DNA of 9,231 nucleotides, from NCBI GenBank assembly GCA_026389055.1, contig JAPLIO010000244.1:1-9231 (forward strand), read 5' to 3'. How positions within the stretch are numbered: position 1 is the stretch's first letter; the number at the start of each line of letters is the position of its first letter. Below, in pieces: positions 1 to 5,818 of this stretch. A program made the translations under genes and the position numbers. Source of the stretch: Candidatus Melainabacteria bacterium (lineage in GTDB: Bacteria > Cyanobacteriota > Vampirovibrionia > Vampirovibrionales > JAJTHC01). Below the pieces are notes generated by a model. It searched no databases. It saw nothing but the letters and a program-made list of their open reading frames with translations, and had not been told where the DNA came from.

Positions 1-29
1 TAGGGGCTTCCCCCTAAATTCGTGGGGGA
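1..29. repeat. Two mutually exclusive G/C-tract hairpins
   Basis: TAGGGG at 1-6 can pair with CCCCTA at 11-16 across a four-base loop. Alternatively TCCCCC at 9-14 can pair with GGGGGA at 24-29. Both use the same C-tract, so only one can form at a time. They sit directly beside the 14-bp hairpin at 32-65. The first stem begins at the window edge and may extend further out. Confidence 0.4.
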
Positions 30-31
30 TT

Positions 32-65
32 GTTAAGGGGGTTCTCGAACAAGAACCCCCTTAAC
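32..65. repeat. Perfect 14-bp inverted repeat (strong hairpin)
   Basis: GTTAAGGGGGTTCT at 32-45 is followed by a 6-base loop (CGAACA) and its exact reverse complement AGAACCCCCTTAAC at 52-65. It lies about 56 bp beyond the stop codon of the minus-strand gene at 122-1684, so it could end or stabilise that transcript. There is no T-run after the stem on either strand, so it is not a classic intrinsic terminator. It could also be a small palindromic repeat element or the mark of a convergent transcript from outside the window. Confidence 0.7.
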
Positions 66-121
66 GCCCACCAGCTAAAGACTGAAACGACCATCAATGA
101 GAGAACACGACATTTAATCGT

Positions 122-1684
122 TTAGTTGGTATCAGTAGTCAATATCGCTTTTTTGGGTTTTTTGGGGAATAACGCCCAAATGCCTACCCCTCCGCCTAAA
201 ATAGCCCCAATAGCTAGCCCTACTTTTTGCCCTGTGCTAGTTTGTTTAAAGGCTTCGGTTGCACTTTTCAACCGTTGGGCAAGAGGTTGCTTCACGTTAG
301 CTCCGTTCGTATTATGATAATCGTTTTTAAACCGTTGCCATGCAACGCTAAGGGGTGTTAGCAGCGTTTTTCCATCCACAAAAGCAACATCGCCCATAGC
401 AGAAGTTAGTTGGGCTTTAGGGTGCATTGCTACTGCATCGGTTGCTTGAATACTCGCCGATGGAATGTCCGTTTTTGTTAATTTAACCAATTTACGCCAC
501 CAATCAGTGGTACTTTCTTTGGCTTTTCTTTCAACTACTTGGCAATCTTTATAAACAGGCAAAAAATTATCGTCTGTTAAAAAGCGATTATAAAGTTTTT
601 GAATAGCACCGTTCTCTTCCCCGTTAATTTTGTCACGGAGTCGGGCTATCATCTCTTTTTTTGTCTGGCTATCTTTAGGAGTAAATCGTTCCGTTATAGT
701 GCCTTTTTTATCAAATACAAGCCATTCAGCTGTTTCAGCCTTTGTATCACTCAGTACTTGCATTTCTTTCAAATAGCCTGCCGTGTCATCAAATACTTTT
801 TCATAGAAGGTAACGCTCGTTGGGGGGACACCCTCAACCTGTTTAAACGCTGGAGTTGTTGTGTTCGGGGTTGCAGGATAAACGCTATGCTGTTCAGTTA
901 CTCTATTATCGTTATAGGGGTTATAAGCATATTGCCATTGATGAATTTCTACTGCTTCGTCAGTCTTCACGGCTTTGGTTCGGCTAAGGGGTTGCCCTTT
1001 TTCGTTGAGTTTAAAAGTCTCATTCAACCCATCGGGGCTAATAATATCCACTTGGTTCAGCCGAGGCTTTAAGGTCGTTTTTCCCACTTCGGCAGTTTCT
1101 GGCATGGCGGGATGCTGAAACTGGTGTCGCACCTGCACATTTCGGCTGGGTTGATGATCAATGAGGTCGAAAGTGGCATCAGGTTCGGTAGATTGTAACC
1201 TCTGTGGGGTAAATTCATAGTAATGGTTATCCGCAGCCGTAGTGGCGGTTAGCTCTGCGGGGGTTAAGGTCAAGCCTGTTTTAGCGTTTTGAAAATACAC
1301 GGGCTTTCCGCTGATAGCTTCTAACGTTTGAGCAGTGATAGAGTTACTGATAACTTCGGTGGTATCAGATGGTTGATTCGGCGTTAATCGAGTTGCTAAT
1401 AGAAAACCACCTACGCCGCCTAGCAAGGTACCTAGTAGCCCACCGCAAGCTGTTACAATAAGGGCAAATAAAGTGGGATGATTGGGTTGTTGGGCTTTTT
1501 GAACTACTTTTTTGGGGGCGGTTTTTTTAATGGTGAGGTTATCCGCTTGAGGCTTTTCAGCCGAAGCTTTTTTTTCAAACTTCTCTTCAGGCTCAATAGC
1601 CTTGGTTTCCCTCGGCTCAACAGTAGGAGGAGGCGAAGGCTTTGCCAGCGAATGAAGATGAGGAGGGAAGGATAAATACGACAC
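122..1684 (-). CDS. Unrecognised 520-aa protein with two glycine-zipper membrane segments
   Basis: I do not recognise the family. The start is GTG at 1684, the only usual start codon ahead of the first membrane segment; no strong ribosome-binding site is visible. Residues 1-70 are rich in Pro, Lys and Glu and likely disordered. Residues 71-97 form a glycine-rich hydrophobic segment (GGLLGTLLGGVGGFLLA). A polar region of about 390 residues follows, with many Thr, short alternating strands and turn motifs such as LNEKGQPLSRTK and FDKKGTITERFT. Residues 488-506 are a second glycine-rich segment (VGLAIGAILGGGVGIWALF), followed by a basic tail (PKKPKK). Lysines lie just before segment 1 and just after segment 2, so by the positive-inside rule both ends should be cytoplasmic and the middle exported. 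An exported or surface role is inference only. It appears to be transcribed alone. Confidence 0.8.
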   Translation of the reverse strand: MSYLSFPPHLHSLAKPSPPPTVEPRETKAIEPEEKFEKKASAEKPQADNLTIKKTAPKKVVQKAQQPNHPTLFALIVTACGGLLGTLLGGVGGFLLATRLTPNQPSDTTEVISNSITAQTLEAISGKPVYFQNAKTGLTLTPAELTATTAADNHYYEFTPQRLQSTEPDATFDLIDHQPSRNVQVRHQFQHPAMPETAEVGKTTLKPRLNQVDIISPDGLNETFKLNEKGQPLSRTKAVKTDEAVEIHQWQYAYNPYNDNRVTEQHSVYPATPNTTTPAFKQVEGVPPTSVTFYEKVFDDTAGYLKEMQVLSDTKAETAEWLVFDKKGTITERFTPKDSQTKKEMIARLRDKINGEENGAIQKLYNRFLTDDNFLPVYKDCQVVERKAKESTTDWWRKLVKLTKTDIPSASIQATDAVAMHPKAQLTSAMGDVAFVDGKTLLTPLSVAWQRFKNDYHNTNGANVKQPLAQRLKSATEAFKQTSTGQKVGLAIGAILGGGVGIWALFPKKPKKAILTTDTN

Positions 1685-1747
1685 GAAAAAGGATGGTTCT
1701 TTCCGAAAATGGCGGTGTAAATGGTTAACTGTAAGTAATAAAACAGG

Positions 1748-1759
1748 AACAGTACTGTT
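1748..1759. promoter_or_regulatory. Palindrome AACAGTACTGTT, candidate operator
   Basis: This is a perfect 12-bp palindrome lying immediately downstream of the candidate -10 box at 1768-1773, where a repressor would block transcription. A related inverted repeat, ACTGT-A-ACAGT, lies at 1807-1817 upstream of the candidate -35 box. The binding protein is unknown and the site matches no operator I can name. Confidence 0.35.
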
Positions 1760-1767
1760 TCGTGCTA

Positions 1768-1797
1768 GGTATAAAAAAAAGAATCCTTTGCGTTCAA
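1768..1797 (-). promoter_or_regulatory. Candidate sigma70 promoter for the 122-1684 gene
   Basis: Read on the minus strand, TTGAAC (1797-1792) is separated by 18 bases from TATACC (1773-1768). Each box matches the consensus at four of six positions. The predicted start of transcription is near 1761, giving a leader of about 77 bases before the GTG at 1684. Confidence 0.4.
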
Positions 1798-1866
1798 TTG
1801 TAACGCACTGTAACAGTTGAAGGCTAAAAAATACAAACTTTTATTATTTAAGTGCTTTAATAATAA

Positions 1867-2085
1867 ATAGAGTTAAAGAACCAAGAAATTCTTGAACTTC
1901 AAAAGTTGATTAAAATAAATCAATCCTCTAAAAACTTGGTAACCTTGGAACCCAAAGAAGAACAGCTTAAAAAAGACTTGAGATTGCGGAAAAAGGCTCC
2001 ATTAGGCGTACTAGCGTTGTTACTGCGTTACTCATTCGGTTATTTAGTTAGGCTAAACGCCCGTCATTGCGTTACTCGTGCCTAG
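1867..2085 (+). pseudogene. Coding-like open frame without a good start, possible gene remnant
   Basis: The frame is open for 72 codons after two in-frame stops. Its translation looks protein-like: a Glu/Leu/Lys-rich helical part (ELKNQEILELQKLIK), a charged part (KEEQLKKDLRLRKK), then a hydrophobic part ending RLNARHCVTRA. The only usual start codon is a TTG at 1906 with no ribosome-binding site. The frame overlaps the inverted-repeat segment that begins at 1984, so the end of the translation may come from inserted DNA. It could equally be a chance open frame. Confidence 0.2.
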
Positions 2086-2131
2086 CTATCACATCCTACT
2101 GAAACCTTTTTCCGCAACCTTTTTTCCGCAA
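1984..2131. repeat. 13-bp inverted repeats bounding a 134-bp segment, with one arm duplicated in tandem
   Basis: TTGCGGAAAAAGG at 1984-1996 is the exact reverse complement of CCTTTTTCCGCAA at 2105-2117. A second near-identical copy of the right arm, with one extra T, follows at 2118-2131. Between the arms GCGTTACTC occurs twice, at 2025-2033 and 2069-2077. The arrangement resembles a short non-autonomous element with terminal repeats. I see no clear target-site duplication and no transposase. Confidence 0.45.
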
Positions 2132-2275
2132 CCTCACTTAACTGTACTTGAGAACAGATTAAAACAAGTTCAAAAACGAGAAATTGAATTTACAGACTAC
2201 CTACATGCTATATTTGAAGATTTAGCTCAGGTAGAAGAACTAACAGAGAATCATCCACTGTTATCTACAGTGTAG
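2078..2275 (+). CDS. Small hypothetical protein (65 aa), possibly the tail of a broken gene
   Basis: The frame begins with GTG at 2078 and ends at a TAG. No ribosome-binding site is visible. The first 20 or so residues are read through the tandem CCTTTTTCCGCAA repeats and are not convincing. The rest (from TVLENRLKQVQKREIEF onward) is an acidic, helix-prone sequence that reads like genuine protein, ending in ENHPLLSTV. It is out of frame with the open frame at 1867-2085. I cannot assign a family. It may be a real small gene, the 3' end of a disrupted gene, or spurious. Confidence 0.3.
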   Translation: MPSYHILLKPFSATFFPQPHLTVLENRLKQVQKREIEFTDYLHAIFEDLAQVEELTENHPLLSTV

Positions 2276-2494
2276 TTATTTGTACCACTTTGCTTAAACG
2301 AAGCCTACGATTCAATACCCCGAGAAGCTGCCAATACTTAACATTTTGTTAGAGTACAAGCAGAACATTAAGGTTTATGATGATTCCCAAAGAATTATCG
2401 GCTTGGCGTGGTAAAGTAAAAGATACGTTTTCTCTTCGTTCCCAACCGCACTTAGCTGTCTTTTTAGTTCACAACAAAAGGAATGCACCTATTT
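2276..2494. other. Intergenic region upstream of folE2
   Basis: No convincing gene is seen here. TATGAT at 2376-2381 is a good -10 match, but the hexamer 17 bases upstream (AGTACA, 2353-2358) matches the -35 consensus at only three positions. I looked for a Zur-like palindrome, since folE2 is zinc-regulated in some bacteria, and for a tetrahydrofolate-type riboswitch. I could not recognise either. Confidence 0.3.
2479..2482 (+). promoter_or_regulatory. Ribosome-binding site that decides the folE2 start
   Basis: AGGA directly abuts the ATG at 2483, too close to serve it. It is 12 bases upstream of the ATG at 2495. The downstream ATG is therefore the likelier start, shortening the protein by four residues. 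Confidence 0.5.
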
Positions 2495-3379
2495 ATGCAA
2501 CCCACCACCACAACGCTTTCCCCCGAAGCCCTCTTTCTAGCCAAAGCCCAAAACAAAACCCTAGAAGATGTACAAGGCAAAGCAGATACCCGTAACATTC
2601 CCCTAGAAGCCGCAGGCGTTAGCCAAGTAGAAATGCCCCTACAAGTGCTACAAAAAAACGGCAAAACCCAAACCGTCGCTGCCACCGTTAGTATGTCTGT
2701 CGCTCTACCCCCCGAAGAAAAAGGCACGCACATGTCTCGGTTTATTATTCAGCTAGCCAGCTGGAGCGAAAACAACGTTTTTTCATTTTCCGCCATTAAA
2801 CCCTTCTTAGAAGAATTAAACCAACGGCTCAATTCAAAAACGGCTCAAATTGAAATTACCTTCAAATATTTCATTGATAAAAAAGCCCCTGTAACCGAAG
2901 GGTCTGCCCCTATGGCGTATAGCGTTCGGTTGCGTGGGGCATTAGCTGGCGAAACCTTAACCGCCTTTGTTCGGTTAGAAGCCGCCATGGCAACACTTTG
3001 CCCCTGTTCCAAATCCATTTCAGATTTCGGTGCCCACAACCAACGAGCCATCACCACGCTGGATTTACTGCTAGATGAACATCAGCTTCAATCCGCTGAA
3101 ACGGCTCCGCTATGGATTGAAGATTTAATTACCCTCGTGGATGAACAAGCTTCCTGCCCCGTTTTCCCCCTGCTTAAACGTGCTGATGAAAAATGGGTAA
3201 CAGAACGCCAATACACCAACGCCAAATTTGTTGAAGACGTGGTACGAGATGCCAGCCTAGCCCTTCGGGAATTACCTGCCGTAAAAGGGTTTGCCGTAAA
3301 ATGCGAAGCCTTAGAATCTATCCACGGGCATAATGCGTGGGCGGCTCATCAAGAATGCTTCCCCACCTACTTCTTTTAA
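2495..3379 (+). CDS. folE2: GTP cyclohydrolase FolE2 (type IB)
   Basis: The enzyme converts GTP to 7,8-dihydroneopterin triphosphate and formate in the cytoplasm, the first step toward folate, queuosine and biopterin. The family signature is complete: DVQGKADTRNIPLEAAGV near the N terminus, KGTHMSRF, CPCSKSISDFGAHNQR with the metal-binding Cys and His, CPVFPLLKRADEKWVTERQY with the conserved Glu, and ESIHGHNA with the second conserved His. At 294 residues from the ATG at 2495 it has the expected length; an ATG at 2483 would add four residues. FolE2 can work with metals other than zinc and replaces or backs up zinc-dependent FolE. The next gene begins 12 bp downstream with its ribosome-binding site touching the folE2 stop, so the two are very likely co-transcribed. 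The assignment is secure; which pterin end product it serves is not. Confidence 0.96.
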   Translation: MQPTTTTLSPEALFLAKAQNKTLEDVQGKADTRNIPLEAAGVSQVEMPLQVLQKNGKTQTVAATVSMSVALPPEEKGTHMSRFIIQLASWSENNVFSFSAIKPFLEELNQRLNSKTAQIEITFKYFIDKKAPVTEGSAPMAYSVRLRGALAGETLTAFVRLEAAMATLCPCSKSISDFGAHNQRAITTLDLLLDEHQLQSAETAPLWIEDLITLVDEQASCPVFPLLKRADEKWVTERQYTNAKFVEDVVRDASLALRELPAVKGFAVKCEALESIHGHNAWAAHQECFPTYFF

Positions 3380-3391
3380 GGCAATACCAGC

Positions 3392-3979
3392 ATGATGGCT
3401 CCATTTATAGGGTCTAACACCGTGGTTACCGTGGTGAAACGCATTGAATTTTCTGCATCGCACTTTTTTTGGGTACCCCAGTGGTCTTCGGCTCAAAACC
3501 AATCTACGTTTGGGCCTGTTTCAAACCGCTTTGGGCATGGGCATAATTATGTGCTAAAAGTAGCCGTAACGGGCGTTACCAACCCTGAAACAGGGATGGT
3601 AATCAACCTAACAGAATTGAAAATACTGCTTCAACAAGCCGTTTTAACCCCCTTGCATTTTAAGCATTTAAATTTGCAAGTGCCGTTCTTTTGGCAAAAT
3701 CAGCCTACGTTAGAAGCGTTGGTCGTTTATATTTGGCACAGGCTACAAGGGGCGGTTGAAGCCTTAGGGTTTACGCTAACTCGGTTAGACCTCAATGAAG
3801 CCGACGATATGGGCGTAACGTATACAGGCACGCCTGTAGCGGGTATTCATGGGTTAGAAACGATTTCACTGCCTTCCGTGGAAGATACAGGTAACCATCC
3901 GCTAGCCCTGCCTGCAGGGTTGATAGAACGATATCCGTGGCTGGTTCAGCCTGCAACAGTAGAGGGTTCAACAAAGTGA
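3392..3979 (+). CDS. PTPS-family protein lacking the catalytic Cys-Asp-His (likely pseudoenzyme)
   Basis: This 195-residue member of the 6-pyruvoyl/6-carboxytetrahydropterin synthase family keeps the zinc-site histidines (H24 in FSASH; H49 and H51 in GHGHNY) and the pterin-anchoring Glu (E136 in LNEADD). Compared with its downstream neighbour and with animal PTPS, the catalytic Cys of FGKCNN is Val43 (FGPVSN) and the Asp-His pair of VDHKNLN is His89-Phe90 (LHFKHLN). About 45 residues extend past the usual end of the fold. AAGG at 3378-3381, overlapping the folE2 stop, lies 10 bases before the ATG. Its TGA shares a base with the ATG of the next gene, so translation is probably coupled. By inference it is a duplicated, catalytically dead copy that still binds metal and perhaps pterin, possibly mixing with the active paralogue. 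A different reaction with other residues remains possible. Confidence 0.85.
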   Translation: MMAPFIGSNTVVTVVKRIEFSASHFFWVPQWSSAQNQSTFGPVSNRFGHGHNYVLKVAVTGVTNPETGMVINLTELKILLQQAVLTPLHFKHLNLQVPFFWQNQPTLEALVVYIWHRLQGAVEALGFTLTRLDLNEADDMGVTYTGTPVAGIHGLETISLPSVEDTGNHPLALPAGLIERYPWLVQPATVEGSTK

Positions 3980-4413
3980 TGTTAATTTTCAAAAGAACGT
4001 ACACGTTTTCAGCGGCTCATCGGTTGTATAACCCTGCGTTTTCAGACGAGCAAAATCAAGCCGTGTTTGGCAAGTGCAATAACCCTAATTTCCATGGGCA
4101 TAACTACACGTTTGAAGTGTTGCTAACAGGGGAAGTGAACCCCACTACATCCATGTTAATTGATATGGTTGAGCTAGATACGTTGGTTGAAACCCACCTG
4201 TTAGAGCGGGTAGACCATAAAAATTTGAATGTGGATGTACCGCTGTTTGAAGGACATATTACTTCGGCGGAAAACATTGCTAAGGTCTTTTTTGGGGTGC
4301 TTCAGCCTGTGTTGCCTACCTGTGTAACCTTGGTGGGTATCAAGGTGCAAGAAAGCCAAAATAACAGTGCAGAATTTTGGAATGAAAAACTAACGGCTTT
4401 GCCATTAGGGTAA
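3979..4413 (+). CDS. queD: 6-pyruvoyl/6-carboxytetrahydropterin synthase (PTPS/QueD)
   Basis: The protein acts on dihydroneopterin triphosphate from FolE2, giving 6-carboxytetrahydropterin (queuosine route) or 6-pyruvoyltetrahydropterin (biopterin route). All active-site elements are present: zinc ligands H14 (FSAAH), H39 and H41 (HGHNY); catalytic C33 in FGKCNNPN; D79-H80 in VDHKNLN; and E125 in VQES. Its 144 residues match the family. The FGKCNNPNxHGHNY form resembles the 6-pyruvoyl type of animals, Bacteroidetes and cyanobacteria more than E. coli QueD, so product specificity is uncertain. ATG at 3979 overlaps the preceding TGA and has GAGGG about 12 bases upstream. A GTG at 3937 in the same frame would add 14 unconvincing residues. 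Third gene of the folE2 cluster. Confidence 0.9.
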   Translation: MLIFKRTYTFSAAHRLYNPAFSDEQNQAVFGKCNNPNFHGHNYTFEVLLTGEVNPTTSMLIDMVELDTLVETHLLERVDHKNLNVDVPLFEGHITSAENIAKVFFGVLQPVLPTCVTLVGIKVQESQNNSAEFWNEKLTALPLG

Positions 4414-4443
4414 GGGTTTTAGTTATAAAAAACTACTTTTACC
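4409..4443 (+). terminator. Weak hairpin at the end of the pterin cluster
   Basis: GGTAA at 4409-4413, including the queD stop, can pair with TTACC at 4439-4443, and TAGTT at 4420-4424 with AACTA at 4431-4435. Only a broken T-rich stretch follows, so termination here is tentative. Confidence 0.25.
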
Positions 4444-4444
4444 G

Positions 4445-4473
4445 TTGTTTCTTGCGTGGGTTTGTGGTATATA
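4445..4473 (+). promoter_or_regulatory. Candidate sigma70 promoter for the aminotransferase gene
   Basis: TTGTTT at 4445-4450 and TATATA at 4468-4473 are separated by 17 bases. The predicted transcription start lies near 4480, leaving a leader of about 50 bases before the ATG at 4529. Confidence 0.4.
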
Positions 4474-4528
4474 AATGAGTATTAGTTTAATTAAAATTTT
4501 CAAGTTGTGCTAGTAAGGAAATGTAACG

Positions 4529-5812
4529 ATGATGATGTCTGCCACCACCACCACACCCGTTGATGTTCACGGGCTTTATTCTGAAATTTGGCAAAACCGC
4601 GAAGAATACATCATGTTCCGCATTGCCAAACAAGTGGTAGATTTAACCCCCGAACTAGAAGCCAAGGGTCGTCCACCGTTAAAGCTTTCCATTGGGGCAC
4701 CTACTGTGCCACCACCCGCCAGTGTTATTCAAAAACTGACCGAATGCCTCAATGAAGAAGGCATCCATATGTATTCCACCACTCGAGGGGAATTGTTTTA
4801 CAGGCAAGCCGTGGCAGATAGAATGCAAAAACGCTTTGGTGTAACGGTTTGCCCTAAAACGGAAGTGTGTTCGTTGGTCGGTTCAAAAGAAGGCTTGGCA
4901 TCGGTTTTTAGAGGGTTGATTACTCCTCAGCTAGAACTAGCCAAAAAAGAATACATCCTTGTGCCAGACCCTGGTTATGCCAGCTATGTAGATGCCATTG
5001 AAGGGGCGGGCGGTTTGGCGTTCCCGATTTTATTAAACCCCGAAGATAACTATTTGCCCGATTTAGAAGAAACATGGCAAAAGGCGATGGCTCAAGGGAT
5101 TGAACCCAAGCAAATTAAGGCAGTAGTTATTAACTACCCATCCAACCCGATTGGGGCAACTGCTCCGCTAAGCTATTACGAAGCGTGTGTGGCGTTTGCT
5201 CAACGCCACGGTATTTTGTTGATTTCAGATAACGCCTATGCCGATATGTATTTTGATGTTGCCGTCAAACCGCATTCGATTTTAGAAGTGGCTGGGGCGA
5301 TGGATTGTGCCATTGAATTCCATTCGCTTTCAAAACCTTATAGCCTAACTGGCTGGCGGTTGGGGTTTGCGGTTGGGAATAAAGCAGCAGTCGATTTGGT
5401 TGCGTTGGTAAAATCCACCGTGGATAGTTGCATTTTCAAGGTGCTTCAAAAAGCAGGAGCGTTTGCCATTACCGATGATGGGGTGGAAGCCCATATTCAA
5501 GAAGTGAATAAAATGTATGCTCATAACCAAAAGGTGTTTGTCGATGGGTTGAAGACGTTGGGCTGGCCTGTGGAAACGATGAATCCGCCGAAGGCTACGT
5601 TTTATTTGTGGATGCCGATACCGACCAATTACACCAGTTGCGTGCAGTTTTCGCAGGATATTTTGAAGAAGGCTGGGATTGTAACGGTACCGGGTACGGC
5701 GTTTGGGGCTCATGGGGAAGGCTATGTAAGGCTTTCGTTGGTGTTACCTGAAAACGAACTCCTAGAAGTCATCGACCGAATGAAGACCGACGGGTTTGTG
5801 TATAATCCGTAG
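4529..5812 (+). CDS. PLP-dependent class I/II aminotransferase, LL-diaminopimelate aminotransferase-like
   Basis: This is a cytoplasmic pyridoxal-phosphate aminotransferase of fold type I, 427 residues. Visible landmarks are GSKEGL (118-123, cofactor phosphate), NYPSNPIGA (202-210), SDNAYAD with Asp234 and Tyr237 (pyridine ring contacts), HSLSKPYSLTGWRLGF with the Schiff-base Lys269, and YVRLSL with Arg401 that holds the substrate carboxylate. The SLSKxYxxTGWRxGFAVGN stretch is typical of DapL-type enzymes, which make LL-diaminopimelate from tetrahydrodipicolinate for lysine and peptidoglycan. Specificity cannot be read reliably, and related branches act on aspartate, alanine or aromatic amino acids. 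Three ATG codons follow one another at 4529, 4532 and 4535; AAGGA at 4515-4519 is 9 bases before the first. It appears to have its own promoter and is convergent with the next gene, only 6 bp away. Confidence 0.88.
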   Translation: MMMSATTTTPVDVHGLYSEIWQNREEYIMFRIAKQVVDLTPELEAKGRPPLKLSIGAPTVPPPASVIQKLTECLNEEGIHMYSTTRGELFYRQAVADRMQKRFGVTVCPKTEVCSLVGSKEGLASVFRGLITPQLELAKKEYILVPDPGYASYVDAIEGAGGLAFPILLNPEDNYLPDLEETWQKAMAQGIEPKQIKAVVINYPSNPIGATAPLSYYEACVAFAQRHGILLISDNAYADMYFDVAVKPHSILEVAGAMDCAIEFHSLSKPYSLTGWRLGFAVGNKAAVDLVALVKSTVDSCIFKVLQKAGAFAITDDGVEAHIQEVNKMYAHNQKVFVDGLKTLGWPVETMNPPKATFYLWMPIPTNYTSCVQFSQDILKKAGIVTVPGTAFGAHGEGYVRLSLVLPENELLEVIDRMKTDGFVYNP

Positions 5813-5818
5813 GGTGGG

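Noticed and set aside
32..65. Resemblance of the inverted repeat ends (GTTAAGG / CCTTAAC) to an integron attC site
   Set aside because: The ends fail the GTTRRRY and RYYYAAC consensus at the last and first positions, the stem is perfect with no extrahelical bases, and no integrase or cassette array is present.
599..1072. A 157-codon plus-strand frame opposite the large minus-strand gene
   Set aside because: Its Phe/Cys/Ile-rich translation is typical of an antisense shadow, and the minus-strand frame is longer and has coherent topology.
2500..2520. Similar CCACCACCAC runs at the start of folE2 and of the aminotransferase gene (about 4540-4558), both coding for Thr runs
   Set aside because: Short low-complexity triplet runs in flexible N termini; no evidence of a shared element.
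2377..2595. A 72-codon plus-strand frame overlapping the start of folE2
   Set aside because: Its second half is folE2 read in another frame (Pro/Arg/Ser-rich), and no ribosome-binding site precedes it. The first 35 codons might be a remnant but nothing supports that.
3937..3978. N-terminal extension of the second PTPS from a GTG at 3937
   Set aside because: It would overlap the preceding gene by 43 bases and add residues foreign to the family; the ATG at 3979 is coupled to the preceding stop.
4521..4526. Start-stop element ATGTAA upstream of the aminotransferase gene
   Set aside because: It directly abuts the ribosome-binding site and is too close to be used; most likely chance.
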